Part shown: piece after piece, positions 1-29,870 of the stretch
Numbering within the stretch: the stretch's first letter is position 1
Layout of the letters: each line of letters begins with the position of its first letter
NCBI RefSeq assembly: GCF_040807025.1
Contig: NC_090953.1
Location: 1,859,501-1,923,500 of the forward strand
Reading direction: 5' to 3'
DNA from: Struthio camelus
Lineage: Eukaryota; Chordata; Aves; Struthioniformes; Struthionidae
Length of the DNA: 64,000 bases
The notes under the pieces: model-generated
Told to the model about the DNA's origin: nothing
Seen by the model: only the letters and a program-made list of their open reading frames with translations
Database searches by the model: none
Program-made: the position numbers and the translations under genes

Positions 1-3000
1 CAAGTTTCCACTTCAGCTGGCCACCGGCAATCCGCTGGAAGTACCGCGGCTGGGAGCCGCGCTCCCCCGAAAGACCGGCCTTATTCCGGGTGCAGAGCTG
101 CCCTCTTCCTCCTTTCCGCTTTTTCTCCTACCCGCAAGGAACTACCCTTTAATTTGAAGTGTACCTTATTCATCGTTGCCAAGGGATGAATCAAAACAAA
201 AAAGGCCACACATCCCAATATAATTGAAATGGTTGGACTCCAAATACAAACCTTGAGGGGGAAAAATAAATAAATCAAATACTTTTCTTGCACCTGGACC
301 ATTAGAGAATTAAAGCTTCTAACTGCCCATATATATCCAGTCCCTGGTGCAGAAACCTTCCGAGTTGCTAGTCCACGTAGAGTTTTAATTTAACGTTTGC
401 TTTTGGGTTGCCAAACTTTTGGTGGACTTGGCCAGAAATCTAGAATTGAAGTAAGAATAGACATAGCCACAGAAACACCCGTGCCAATGAAAAGGATATT
501 TTCCATTTTAAAAATATTTCCTTATAAAATTGTGACCCAAAGCACATGGAAGCAAGCGTCCCTGCAGGCAGAGGCGGGTGGGCAGGGCTCTGCTCTCGAC
601 TGATATCCAGCACCGATGCAGCTCTGCAAAGGGCTGGGGTGGGGGGGGGGGGTGGTCCCTGCACTTAACCTGCAGCAAAGACACACAGCACTGAGAAATC
701 ATAAACGACTGCTTTTATTTCCTGCTTCCTTCATGGAAACCTCTACAGCAGAGCCCTTTGAGTTTTATGTGTTTAAATTCTTCTCTGATGCTGCAGTCCC
801 AGATCTGTGCTTTCAGGAGGGAGGATTAACTTTATCCTTATTGCAGCTATTAACCTCTGCATGTGAGGACACGAGAGGTAAATGAGTAACTTTTCGTTTC
901 ATGGATAACATGAAAAGACACAGTATTGATGCCAATGCACACTGACAAGTGATTTTATTTCCATATGTGACAGTAAACAGACTGATTTTACACTGGAATT
1001 TTTTTTTCTTTTTTTTTTTTAAAAGAAGCCTCTCCGTTGGCAAATTTTCACTTTTTTTTTTTTAATATGCATGTAAATCCATCAGGAGCTTGGCACCCGC
1101 TCCAGGTCCAGAGCCACGTTTTCTAATTTATAATTTATTTTCTCTTGTTATAAAACCAGGGGTAACAAAAATCAGACCTTCAGAGGAAGGTGGAAATCCA
1201 GGCTTCAATCAACACTGCAGTTTGACCTCTTCTCTTATATTTTACCCCTCTGGAAAAACTATCAGCTAAAACCTGCTTTTACATTTAAGCGTCATTTAAA
1301 GACAAGATTAGCTATAAGCTTTGCCTGAAATAACATGAAGGCTTTTCTAATATCTGCTGTTTGTCTTCCTTTAGCATATGAACACGCGCACACGGGCAGG
1401 TTTCACCACCCAAGTTTTACGATCCTCATTGACACACAAACGTGGTCACAAACTCCAGAGCCCAGCGGGGGACATGCAGCCACCAGCACCACAGGGCTGG
1501 CTTAAATATAGCCACGGGCACCGCGGTTTCCTGGGCTGCGGGACTCCAGGGTGCCAATGCAAGTGAGAGCAGAGCAAAAAAGCGGCCTGGGAAAGGCATC
1601 ATTTGCTCTTCTCATTCAAGCCAAGCTGCATTTTCCTACCGTTTCAGTCTCCGCGCTGACTTTGTAAATAGCAACTCTACCTTGTTTATAAAGGCAATGT
1701 TGACATTTTGTTATAAATGGTAATGTCAATTTGATAAAGTTAATTACTTATTATTTGGAATCTAATTTGCATTAAAGGTTGAATTCATTAAAAAGCAGGA
1801 TTGGTGTTTAAACAAGAGGTTTCCAAAGCACCTGAAGGAGGGCTGCTGGCCCCAGTACCAGCAATGGCCAGCTCGCCCCAGACAGGCGCACGCGCTGGGT
1901 ACGCGCAGCCAGTCCCTCCGTCACCGAGTTTATTAACACAGCAGATGAAAGCATTAACGTACCAGAGCTAAGAATTCCCAATGCAATAATGCATTCAGAT
2001 TGTCCAAGCTCAAATAAATATTTACTTTGCTTTATTTTTCAGCTGAATTTCTTAAAGTGGCTGAGGCATAACTCACCGGGAGACAGTATCCGACTGGGGA
2101 GCCAGCTTGGAGGCAGGAGCTCGTTCCTTCCTTGGCACTCCAGGAGAGCCGGGGCAGCGCACCAGGGCTTCATCTCATCAGCTACCAGTGAACGTTTCTC
2201 CAGCGAGGACACCACCCCAAGCAAGCCAGTGCCCAGCAGCGATATGAGCACAAGTGAGCTCAGGGTTTCCTGCTCTTCTGCTAATGCTCCGGACTAGATC
2301 ACCTTGGTGATACAGTAACGCAAAACCAGAGAAGCAAAGCACAAAATCACTGCTGACAACACGTGCCTCCTCAAAACTCACCGAGCATCTTGGAAGGCCC
2401 GAGACGCTTGCTCTGACAAAAACACTCATTCCCTGGCTTCCTCCTTTCTTCCTATTTTATGGAGAGGGGAATTCTTATCTTGCAAGAGCAGGATTCACAT
2501 CCACAATCACCCAGAAGCAATTCTATGCTACAGAGTCAAAGGGTGGCTGGTTGATGGAGTGCCTGGATAGTAGGTAAACCATTAATTCATGGTTCCTCAG
2601 CAAATATCATTATTTTATTTCTAGCCACCTCAGTTGCTGAAGGCAGGCAGTGGTGCATGCCCCCTCCCTGCCCCAAGAGCTAGGTAGGAAGGCTGACAAG
2701 GGCTTGCAAAGTCCCCAGCCCACACACACTTGCATGCAGGTGTTCCTCAGGACCCCTCCGACTAAGAAAAGCCAGCCTCCCAGGGACTCAGCGCTTTAAC
2801 CTTTGCAATACCCTCCACCCGCAATTCAGTATCCTGCTGTCAGCATTTGCAACCTTTCACGCACACACCCTGAGGACGGGGCACGTAGACACCGTGGTAT
2901 CCCAAGGGCTCTCATGCTCACAGCCCTGCACAGGCAGACTCCGAACCTTTGCTATGTTGGGTTTCTTGTCAAAGGGATTGCTGCCAATGTTTAAATCCCT

Positions 3001-6000
3001 TTTTTCCCCTGCTATCTCCTCACCCTTTCGCATTGTAGCTTTTAGTCTTTACCTCTACACTAAGCTCTCTCCACCTCATAGCTTTTAGTCTGTAACTTCT
3101 TATTAGAACAAAGCCCAGTGGGTAACAAGTAGGTAATAGTCATTTTAATATCTAATAACTATTACCTGGCTCTATATATGCACAAAGCTTAACAACCAAT
3201 TAGTGCGCAACATCCACACCTAATTAGGCATAGTTCAGTCAGCACCGGTATCATCATAACCAGAAACTACCACTAGGAGCTTAAGCCAGTCTCAGTGAGA
3301 GGGGCAACTGCACTAGGGAAAAAGCGTGAAGTTTCATCAGCATCATCTCCATCAGCAGGACATGGAGAGAAATCCAGAGGGGGTTGCTTGTCTGGGGACC
3401 TCGTTGCTTCACAGCTGGCCACCTGGGAAAGGTTTTCCCTTTTCTTGCTTTCTCCTTGCCTTCCCCCCCAGGTAGTTTTGAGCTCAGTAAAGCTTTGTGC
3501 ATACAAGCGTGCCTCAACTTTTCTTTTGCTGACACATGAATCCCATCAAGGTCTCAGAAGTCAAACTAGAGCATAAGTCTCCAAGCTAGTTATTTGGAGC
3601 CACTTTCCTCCTCTCCTTTGTTTGTCTTTCCACACTCAGTGTCATCCTTGAAGGTTTCTAACCACTGGTTGAGGAAAAGGCAAAAAAGACCATCCTATGC
3701 CCAAGCCATTTCCTTGCAGCCGTGTGCTACGAGGTCCTGTCAGACCGCCCCCAAGCAAAGTATGCCCCACTGCATACACCAAAATGCACTTGGACACCTT
3801 TGGATGCTGCAGGCTTTTACAAAAGCAGGTTTTATCTTCTTGGAGCAGCCAGGTAGGAGCGTCAAATGCAAATCTTAAGCCTGTGATATTTGTGCATTTC
3901 CAGCAGCATAGCATAGAGGCACAATCCGTCTCTTCTGCATCAGCATCCTAGGGAATTCATGTGCTGAGAGAAGACTGCCAACAAATTATTAAGCACAGCA
4001 TGGGAGGTCTTCATTTGTTCTGGTTTGTGTGCTCATGCCGTACCAGGAACGGCATTCCAGGAGACAGAAGAACAATCCATACTGCCACCCTTTTCCAAGG
4101 CATCTCCCACGGCTGTCATTAACAGAACCAGTACTTTTCAAGCCATCCTTCAAAGGCTGCAGTACTCAGAGTGCAGCAGCTCCCGGAGGCACTTCAGCAG
4201 GGGCAGAGGGGTGGTCATGCAGAGCCAAGCTGCTAGGGAGCAGCTGGAGACAACACGGCCCCTATTTGCTTTCATCAGTCCGAGAGCACCATCTGCCGTC
4301 CCACGTCATTTCTGCGCGGGCCGGAGACCACTGTGTGCGGGGCAGGGCCCAGCCAGTGTTGGGCTCGTCTACGCGAAGGATTGTTGGCACCAGGATGGGA
4401 GAGGCAGTGACACCAGCGCTGGTGCTGCCACGAGCCACGACAGCCACCCCACGGCCGCGCTGATGCGAAAATCACCGATTCAGGGCTGATCGACAGCTAG
4501 GAGGCTATTCGTTCCTCAAGTAAATCTTGAAACCAGGCAAGAGAGCGCTCCCAGGAGAGCGATCCATCCGCATGAAGTCATTTCTCTGTCGGCTGGCCTG
4601 ATGGACGGAGCGCAGCCGAGGGGCTCCCACAGCGCTATCAGGATGCCATAAGCCCTGCTGCGCTCCCACTTGCCAGGCAGACGACGCGCAAGTGGCTGCC
4701 AGGGCTTAGATCAGTGCAAGTGAAAGGAATCCCAGCCCTAGGAGCTTAAAAAACGTTTTAGAAACATTTCCAAGCACAGCAGAAGGGCTAGCTCACTTTG
4801 AAACGCAGTAGGATACACGATTTACTAGGTAAACGTGAAGTTACTTACCGTATGCGTTCTTTGTAAAAGTTAAAGCTCTTTGAGCCAATAAAAGTTTAGG
4901 GACTTTGCCATGACCTGCTATTCCACACGCTCGTTTAATTTCATTTCTTTGGCTTTTGTCTGCAGAACACCTTCTACCCCTTTCAACAGTAAAAGGCCAA
5001 AAGCCCAAAGCTAGTATTTATGCCTTAGATCTCCTTGATGATGCAATCTAGTAACAAATCACTACTTAAATAATCCAGCCATTTAATCATCCAGAAATGT
5101 GTAGAAATAAGAGGATTAGGCTTCTATCCTAGGGAATTGTATTTTATGGACTCTAGGTTTTTCCTAATAAAACAACAAGACCAGCTTGTGGTATTTTGGA
5201 AATAAATCCAAGTGTCTAAAGCTCCAGAACAATCAAATTACCGGAGCAGGGAGAAGGGGCTTCCTCACAACTGTCTGAAACTCAAAGTTCTTGCTCAGTA
5301 ATAAAAAAAGTTTTCAAGCAAAATGCAGATTAAGTGGTTCGACTCCTGCCCTTCCAGCCAAACAGTCTGGGGGAATTAACAAGAGCTCTTTGCAGGGACT
5401 AACACTACTAGGAATCAGCCTGCTGCCGTGTCTCGGGAGCTAGTTCACGGTAACCCAGCTGTGACAACACTAAACCGGCTTTCTCTGTGGCAGGGGCGGT
5501 GGTTCTGGCCAGAGCAAAGAAGGACAAACTTTTTCCTACAGAAAACAACTGTTTTTTCCAAGAGCACCCTTTTACTCATCTTTTTATAGGCACTTCTTCC
5601 ACAAAGCTGAATATAATCGGAGACAATATAATTTTAGCATGTGGGTGTATTATTTTTAACAGCATCTGAACTCAACGTAAATCAAGAGAGACATTAGAGA
5701 CAAATGCTATTTCTGGGAAGCAGGGAGCAGCTCGCTGGAAAAGATTGTTGCTCATGTGTCAGTCAGCCTCGCAGAGCAGATCCTCACGGCAGCCCGAGCT
5801 CCGCACTCGGATCGCTACCAACACCGCTGGGGAATGGAAGATTCCACTAGGGATGTTTGCATATAAACATCTGCCCTGTTTATAGGAAGGGATAAAGGCC
5901 TGTCCTTCAGCCGCAGACACTGCCGAGCTGTCGCAGACGCCAGCCATTTTTCAAATCAGCTGCCTTCCCCAATAAGATAAATGCTTTTGCCTGAATAATA

Positions 6001-9000
6001 AGGTCAGAGTTGGTTTTCATCAGCTGCCCTTGGAACGGGAGCACAGCACACCCCAAAGGACAGTTCCCAGTCCTTCACTGGGAACTCCCAGTTGCCTACA
6101 CTGCCATGCAACACCACCCTGTTTTATTAACATGGATGTTGCCATTGGCAAATTTCTATGATTTCAAGGGGTTGTTCATGCCCGCCAGGGTTATTGCTTG
6201 CAATTATTCATGCTGTGCTATGAACAGTGAGCCTCTCTTGGAAGAACAGCAATTCCAATTTTAACTTTTTTGAGCAATCTAAAGCTTAGTCCTGCAAATT
6301 CTAGTGAGCTCTCAGCCTCATACTACTTGCAGACCCTTACCAGCTGGCTGAGTCTTTGCAAGGCTTGCACAGATCTAGCTGTGGGAGAGACAAAAGCCAC
6401 ACAGCTACAGGCCATTCCAGGCCATCATGGACTTCCTGCACCACAGAGTGGCAACAGAGGCCACACGCTCTGCAGTAATTGGAGCTGGACTTAAGATCAC
6501 AAACGAGAGTGGAAAATAGAAAACAGTTTGCTGAGGAACCGTGAGGAAGCATATTAGATATGGAAATCCTAAGAAGTAACTGCATCCCGAACATCCAGCA
6601 GTGGCTGTTCTCTGATCTCAGCCGCCTTTTTGGGGGATGAATTGTTCAAAGCCAGGCGGATACCTGCATCCTTATTTTTACACATAGGGAAACCACTGCA
6701 TAGCAAAGACAAGACATTATCATTAAGCACCTGGCACTTCCTGCTGCCAGCACTGTGCATGTGCCTTCACACAACATCATTTGGCAGACATCACCAAAGC
6801 ATAAATGTTTTGCAATGACTTCTAAGCAGAAGTTGACTCCCACCTCAGACAACCTGCGTTAGCTCCTGATTAGTCAGTTTTGTTGGCCATACCTTTGATC
6901 CCATTTCTGCAAATAGCTTCCACCAAGCAGCCTGGGAAGATCTGAAGACTGACAATCTCAATCGAGATCCTAGGCCGAGAACAGTTGCGGTCGTCCAGGT
7001 CAGGGCTGGAGCACGTTAGCATGCACGTGGGAAGCACACACAGGAGCTGCCAGTTCCAAAAGCAGAGGCTCCTCCGTATCAGCTTTTTCATCCCCTTCTC
7101 TCTGGCAGACTGCCTAGTGCACACAGGCTGAGTTCAGCCAGAACCCTCTTTACAGGAGCAGAGGGCAGGCTCCTTTTTTGCAAAGCACTTGGCAAGAAGA
7201 GCAGGCAGGCTCGGGAGGTAGGTAGTAAAACCCTGTTAACTTCACTGGAAAGAGTTTGGCTAATCCTATGGACTCCTAATACTTACATGCTTAACAGTGA
7301 TTCAGTGCCACAGAAGCAAAGGGGCAGGACTTGACCTGGAAGAAGATTGGTGTCCTGAACTTTCACACCATACCGTGACCCGTTTTGAGCCTGCAGCATC
7401 CAGAATAGCCCCAGATCAAGAATAGCTCACAATGAGCTGGAGGAGAGCAGTCTACAACTTCAGTATTCAGACTGCATATTTTCTGCTTGTCATTGCTCAG
7501 CATAGGCAGCAATAAAACAGTACCAAAAAAAAAAAAAATCAAAGCAACAGAGGCACAGAGCCCAGAGCTTTCACCTTTCGCCAACGGGAAACTGATATTT
7601 CAAAACTGGCAGAAAGAACAGGCAGTGTAACTGCAGACTTCAGCCTATTGTGGCAATAATTTATTACCTTGAAAGGTAAATATGGTGGCACAGTTTGCTG
7701 ACAAATGATGTTGCAAATTCAGCAATGTTAAGGAACTTAACTATGAGTAAACTGACTGAGATTTTTCTCTTGATGCTAGCCTTGGTCTCAGGAAACAGAA
7801 AATCCATTGCTTGTCAGTTCTGTTCTGGTGGTGGAGAGACAAAGCAGACTAGAAGCACTGAAGTTCCGCTGGCGTCTAGCTGCATGAGCCAGAAATCAGA
7901 GATACAAGACTTGAAACAAAAGCATCAAAGATCTTTCACCAGTAGGCTACAAGCCTTTGCTAAATAGAGCGAAGCATCACACTGGAATATGGCATCATCC
8001 TGCTGTTCAGTGAAAAGACTGGCAGAGATAAGGAGAAGGATCTGCAATGAACCTGAGATAGCTCCAAGAGGAAGAGAGTGGAGAGAGCAGTTAGCAGATT
8101 TTCTTGTTTAAATTCCAAATCTAATCAGATAATTTATCATACATTTGCACTATGCTGGTCACTTGGCTTCCATGTATAATTGAGCTCTCCTCAACAACAG
8201 GTTGCAATATCCTACTACCGAGGCTGGCAGGGCAGCTGTCTTTTGCAAGCACAGAAAAAGTGAGAGTCAACACAGAGCCCTCCATCTTCTAAACAAATAT
8301 TGCTGCAGCTTCCAGTTACAGTGAGACCTAAAGATTTCTTTGGGTTCAGAGTCCCTGGTTGGGCAGTAATAAGCTCAGGGCTAAAGCCCCAAAGCTTGTT
8401 GGCTAGAAATTTGAACTTCAAGTTATTCCATAAAGCTACTTCCTTATCTGTTTTTGGAAAACATTAGCTGCAATCAGAGCATAACTCACGGGAAACAATA
8501 AAGGAAGGCATTTTCCAAAGAGGAAATTTCTTCCAAAAAGCCTACTCCCTTAACAAAGGAGACTTTTTCTTCCTCATTGACAGCAGACTGGTAGAAGTCA
8601 GCTCTGGCCAACACTAAGCAGAAGGCCTCATTCAGCTGTTTCACAGGGGAGCATTGGTACAGGCAACCCTCCTACTGTGTGCTGCTGTTTGTTTTAATGC
8701 TTCCCACTGAATGTCAATGGAGACTAAAGAATGACAAGTACACAAAGATACCCACAATAAATGCCAGCCCTTGTTAGCTGAGTAAATTGTGTGCTTAGCA
8801 GAGTCTTAGAGGAATCTTTGCAGAGTAAACACTGCCAGGACTGTGTGCTAGAGTAAATATGTGAAGATGACGCTAAGACACGAACGCCTTCAGTGGAATG
8901 CAATTGAGTAGCACTGAATGCAATTCCACTGATGAAAAAGTGTTGTTAGAACTGGGCCAGGGAAACAGAGTTTGATACACTGAAGTTCTACTGTTATTGC

Positions 9001-11478
9001 TAGTGCAAGAATCCTCCCTCCCTCAAAAGTCTCTTCTGAAGAGCCTGGAGAGCTCATTTAAGTTCCGTTTCTTTCCAATCTTTAAAGTTATCTTCTACTT
9101 CCTCTCTTCCCATCACAGAAGGTAATAACAGTATTTGAGTAACTAAAGGTTAAATAGTTAAGATAGGAGGGACACACAGTATGGTGGTTAGCTGCACAGA
9201 GGTGACACTAGTCAAGACTTCAAGGCAGGGAGTACAGCACAGCCTTCACTATTACCCTTAAATTCTACTCAGAGGCCTAGTGCAATGTCATCATTTCAGA
9301 GACAGCTCTCAGCCTAACTATAGGGCAGTTTGGGCTTATGAATTAAAAAAAATAATAATAATAAAGAACACCCACAGGTTTGATATCATTTGTTACCCTG
9401 CTGCTGTTTTCCTCATAGCATTGTTAAGGACACAGATATCCTCCTTAGCAAAGTCTTTTATCCTGATGACAGGATGACCAAATCCAAGTTAAAGAGAGCT
9501 TGCTCATCGCTAATAAAAATTCTTAACTATTTTAGTGCACGTTAAGGAGTTCACTTAAATATAAGAGATAGGAGCAGGGGCCTATGTAACTTCCTTTCAT
9601 CGTTATTTCTGCTAGCTGCCCTTCCTATCCTCCTGGGCCCTCACAAAGCAGAGCCCACCTCTGAAAACTTCCTTCCAAGGTGCTAGCAAGGGAAGAGGAG
9701 CGCAGGATTTAGAACACCCACAGCTGACGATTGCTATTTCACACCACCTAGCGGCATTAGCTTAACATGCAGTTAGAGCACTGCTACTTCCCACAACTCT
9801 GGTACTGATAAAGCATGGGGTTTACTTGTTCAGCTCAAGCTCATAGAAACTTCATTTACACAAATGGTTTTTTTGTTTTTTCCCCTTTTCGGCCTTTCCC
9901 TCAAGATCTACCCTTTTTATCCACTAAAAACCCTAGCAGCTCACAGAGAAATTAATATCAGAACGTGCCTTTCTTCAAGTCAGACAGACAAGCAGGAAAG
10001 CAGCAACCAACCCAACAGCTACTTTTGCCAGCAACATGCCAAAACTTTGCCGTTCATGCCTTATCTGCTATATTCCAATACACTGCATTTAACTAATTAG
10101 TTGCATACTAAACATAAGCACAATTGTACTTCAGCCAGCATCTTGAACATGCAATTAACAAACGCATGCCTGCCACATGGAGCTATTTCTGCTTGTAACT
10201 TTTTGAACCAGGATTAGAAAACATATCATCTGCAGGTCTAGCCTGGTTCAAGCGATGACAGACTTGGAGCTTGTCAGTAGTATTAATTCTGTGTAAGCCA
10301 GGCAGTGCCAGCTTCATGAGACAGCTTCTCTGCAACACTGCACACAGGCACAGATTTACACATCACACAAGAATTTGCTTTTCTACAAATCAAAGTTAAA
10401 GAGGATGCACAGCCAGACTACCTCTCTTGACTTGGGGAACTCATGGCAGAAGTAGTAGCATTATGTCTTTTTCTTCCTGTAGTCACAGAGTTTAAATGCA
10501 CTGCTTTAAAATTAATTGCAAAGTATATGAGACAGTCATCTACCACACAGGAAGAATAATTATGAGCCTTTGGAAGGCGTTTCAGGTTCTAGGAAGCTGC
10601 TATACTGGTTTAACTCAGGTTTGCGTCTACTCAGCAAGACAAAGCAGAGATGATAGTTTACTCTTTGTGAGGCCTGCAAGCGGTTCCACAGCTCAGACTT
10701 TTATGTTCTCTACCATTAGTTCTCCAAGGGCTGAGGACAGAATTAGAGGGGAAAACACCAGATCTGGAAGATCTGACAGTCTCTGTTTCCAAGACCAAGC
10801 CTCTGAAAGCATTAAGCAGCACTGCCTGCTCAAGATGCTACATAATAGAATAAAGCTCTATCATATGCTTTCTCAGAGAAATTTTGATCATGCCTGGCCA
10901 CAGCCACCTGAATGTTAATATTACCTCAGAGAGCAGCGTTAGCTGTAACCACTACTGGTGCTATACAGCTCTTCCACACAGGAATCTTAAGCTCACAGAG
11001 CAGGAGAAGGAGATGCGTTTCCTTAGAATACAAGCCTTGTCATGGACACGTGGAAAGAAATTAGCTTATACCAGCTACAAATAGGTACTCATATTGGTCA
11101 CTTATTTCCTTTAAAAAAAAAAAAAAAGTGCTTTTCAAGCTACTTATAGTAACAAAAGCTCTTTTTCTCATGCTGAAAAAGCCCAGTGCTTCGTATCTTT
11201 TAATGAGGCAGACAGTCACTCAAAATGGAACTGACTGCCCCCAAAAGCAATTTGCAGTCTTGAAGATAAGCATACCAAAATATTTTATATCTGGGGATCC
11301 AAGCAGATTTCTTCACTGAAATTTCAGAAGTATCCCAAAAGCTGCATTTCAAAATCAGAGATCTGTTCAAAGCTCTGCTATACAGCACAAGATGCTGGGA
11401 TGCTGAAATTATGAGTAGGCTAAACTACAAAAACTAAGTAACAAGTACGTGCTTGATAAAAGTTATTGAATAAAAGTA
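1..11478. other. Intergenic region 3' of KIF23, no gene recognised
   Basis: I find no exon with recognisable homology on either strand. Open frames here are short (mostly under 110 codons), lack matching splice partners and resemble no family I know. RPLP1, which follows KIF23 in human, was looked for by its conserved acidic C-terminus and central helix and was not seen. The block is mostly AT-rich, with T and A homopolymers (about 1000-1065, 7526-7539, 11112-11127), a G run near 641-652 and a short AAT repeat near 9350-9363. An AT-rich, homeobox-site-like stretch lies at about 1655-1800. One small signal-peptide-like frame at 6870-7124 on the minus strand is discussed as a finding. Confidence 0.6.
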
Positions 11479-12259
11479 TTTATTTTACCATGTTTGCAGG
11501 GCCACACTTAGATAAAGTTCTCACCATATTTGTGAACACATTACCCTCTTACCCCATATCTACAGACGTAAGACATTTATAACATTTATTTGCCCTACAA
11601 AATGAAGTAGGTATGATGTCAAGTCACCATTACTTATCATCTCTGTATTCTTCTTTAGAATGCGTGAAGACTGAAATTGTTTTCACAAGCTGATTTGCAC
11701 GTTAAATAACACTGTCAATTCAACAGTCGGGACTAGGTAATTCTTCCAAGAAATAATTCATATTACTGAGCGGTTGCTAGTTATAATAAAATTTGAAAAG
11801 GCATAGATACACTCTAAAGTGCATTACTGCACCTAAATAAATAGCAGCATTTACCTCTCTTCAAAACAGAAGACCTGAAAAGGAAGGGATTGTGACCAGA
11901 ATAGAAGTATTTTGCACTTTAAAAAGAAAAAGCTGAAAAATATGCAAGGCAGAGGCCTTGTGTTATTAGTCTATAAAGATACAGCTTAATAACAAGTTCA
12001 TACCTACAAGACAAGAGGTGCTCTTCAGAAGTCCAAAGCACACAGTGGCAGAACCTCCAAGTCTATTGAAACTACACACGCACATGCTTCTTTGGGTTTG
12101 CAAGAAGTATCTCCCATTTAACCACTGCCTAGTATAGGTCATTATAAAACTATAAGCCTGTAGTGATAACAAAGCAGTTACTTTATCAAGTTATTACTGG
12201 CAGCAGATTACATCCCTTTGACAAAAGCCAACAGGACTCCAATGCAGTAGTACATAAGT
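11460..12259 (-). other. KIF23: KIF23 probable 3' UTR
   Basis: AT-rich sequence directly after the KIF23 stop codon. Two AATAAA signals on the gene strand lie at 11585-11590 and 11479-11484, giving a 3' UTR of roughly 0.7-0.8 kb. The end point is inferred from these signals only. Confidence 0.55.
11479..11484 (-). terminator. KIF23: Candidate KIF23 polyadenylation signal AATAAA
   Basis: Canonical AATAAA on the minus strand about 780 nt past the stop codon. A second copy lies about 100 nt upstream at 11585-11590. No transcript data are available to choose between them. Confidence 0.5.
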
Positions 12260-29355
<17,096 letters not shown>

Positions 29356-29431
29356 GGCGCGGGCGGCGGACGGTGGCCGGGCGGGGCCGCGCGCCGGGGG
29401 GTCGCGTGCGAGGCGGGCGCCGGCCGCGAGA

Positions 29432-29447
29432 CCGCCGGGCCTTTGAA
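29432..29447 (+). promoter_or_regulatory. KIF23: Second CDE/CHR-like motif, KIF23 promoter
   Basis: CCGCCG, a 4-nt GGCC spacer, then TTTGAA (29442-29447) on the plus strand. This is the usual CDE-4-CHR arrangement but in the opposite orientation to KIF23, about 90 bp from the ATG. Confidence 0.45.
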
Positions 29448-29484
29448 CTTCCCTCCCGGCCGGCGGCCCGCGCGCCTGCTGTTA

Positions 29485-29490
29485 TTCAAA
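29485..29490 (-). promoter_or_regulatory. KIF23: CHR-like element TTTGAA, KIF23 promoter
   Basis: TTTGAA in the orientation of KIF23. CHR elements bind the DREAM and MMB complexes and give G2/M-peaking expression, which suits a cytokinesis kinesin. Inferred from sequence and context. Confidence 0.55.
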
Positions 29491-29495
29491 TCTGG

Positions 29496-29500
29496 CCAAT
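29496..29500 (+). promoter_or_regulatory. KIF23: CCAAT box (NF-Y site), KIF23 promoter
   Basis: GGCCAATCAG on the plus strand, about 140 bp upstream of the KIF23 ATG and 6 bp from a CHR-type TTTGAA. NF-Y sites next to CHR elements are typical of G2/M promoters. Confidence 0.65.
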
Positions 29501-29607
29501 CAGCACGCGCGGCCGCGGGAGCGTCACCGCGCAGCGCGTTGTTACGTAGGAAGCGCGCGGGGAGGGGTTCCGTTCCCCCCTCCCTCTCCTCCTCCTCTCC
29601 GGAGCGC

Positions 29608-29621
29608 GTTGCCATGGCGAC
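29608..29621. promoter_or_regulatory. RFX X-box-like near-palindrome
   Basis: GTTGCCATGGCGAC differs at one base from the perfect RFX palindrome GTTGCCATGGCAAC. Located about 255 bp upstream of the KIF23 ATG, within the CpG island. Confidence 0.55.
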
Positions 29622-29870
29622 GCCGGCGGGCGCGGCCCTCCCCGGCTGGGCCCGGCCCGGTGACGGCCCCCGGTGCCGGTCCCGGAGCGGCCCCAGCAGC
29701 AGAGCCCGGGGCCCCGCGGGCCTGCGAGAGCCCCCCCGGGCCGGAGTCAGGCCCGGGGCCGCGGCCTGCAGCCCCCCGAGCCGCGCGGGAGGCCTGCCCG
29801 CCTCAGCGCGCCCAACCCCGGTGCCATTTTGCACCAGCCAACTGGTCCTTCCCTCGAGTGAGGAGTGGAA

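Noticed and set aside
3131-3167. Perfect 10-bp inverted repeat AGGTAATAGT/ACTATTACCT with a 17-nt loop
   Set aside because: A few such hairpins are expected by chance in a window of this size, and nothing else around it suggests function.
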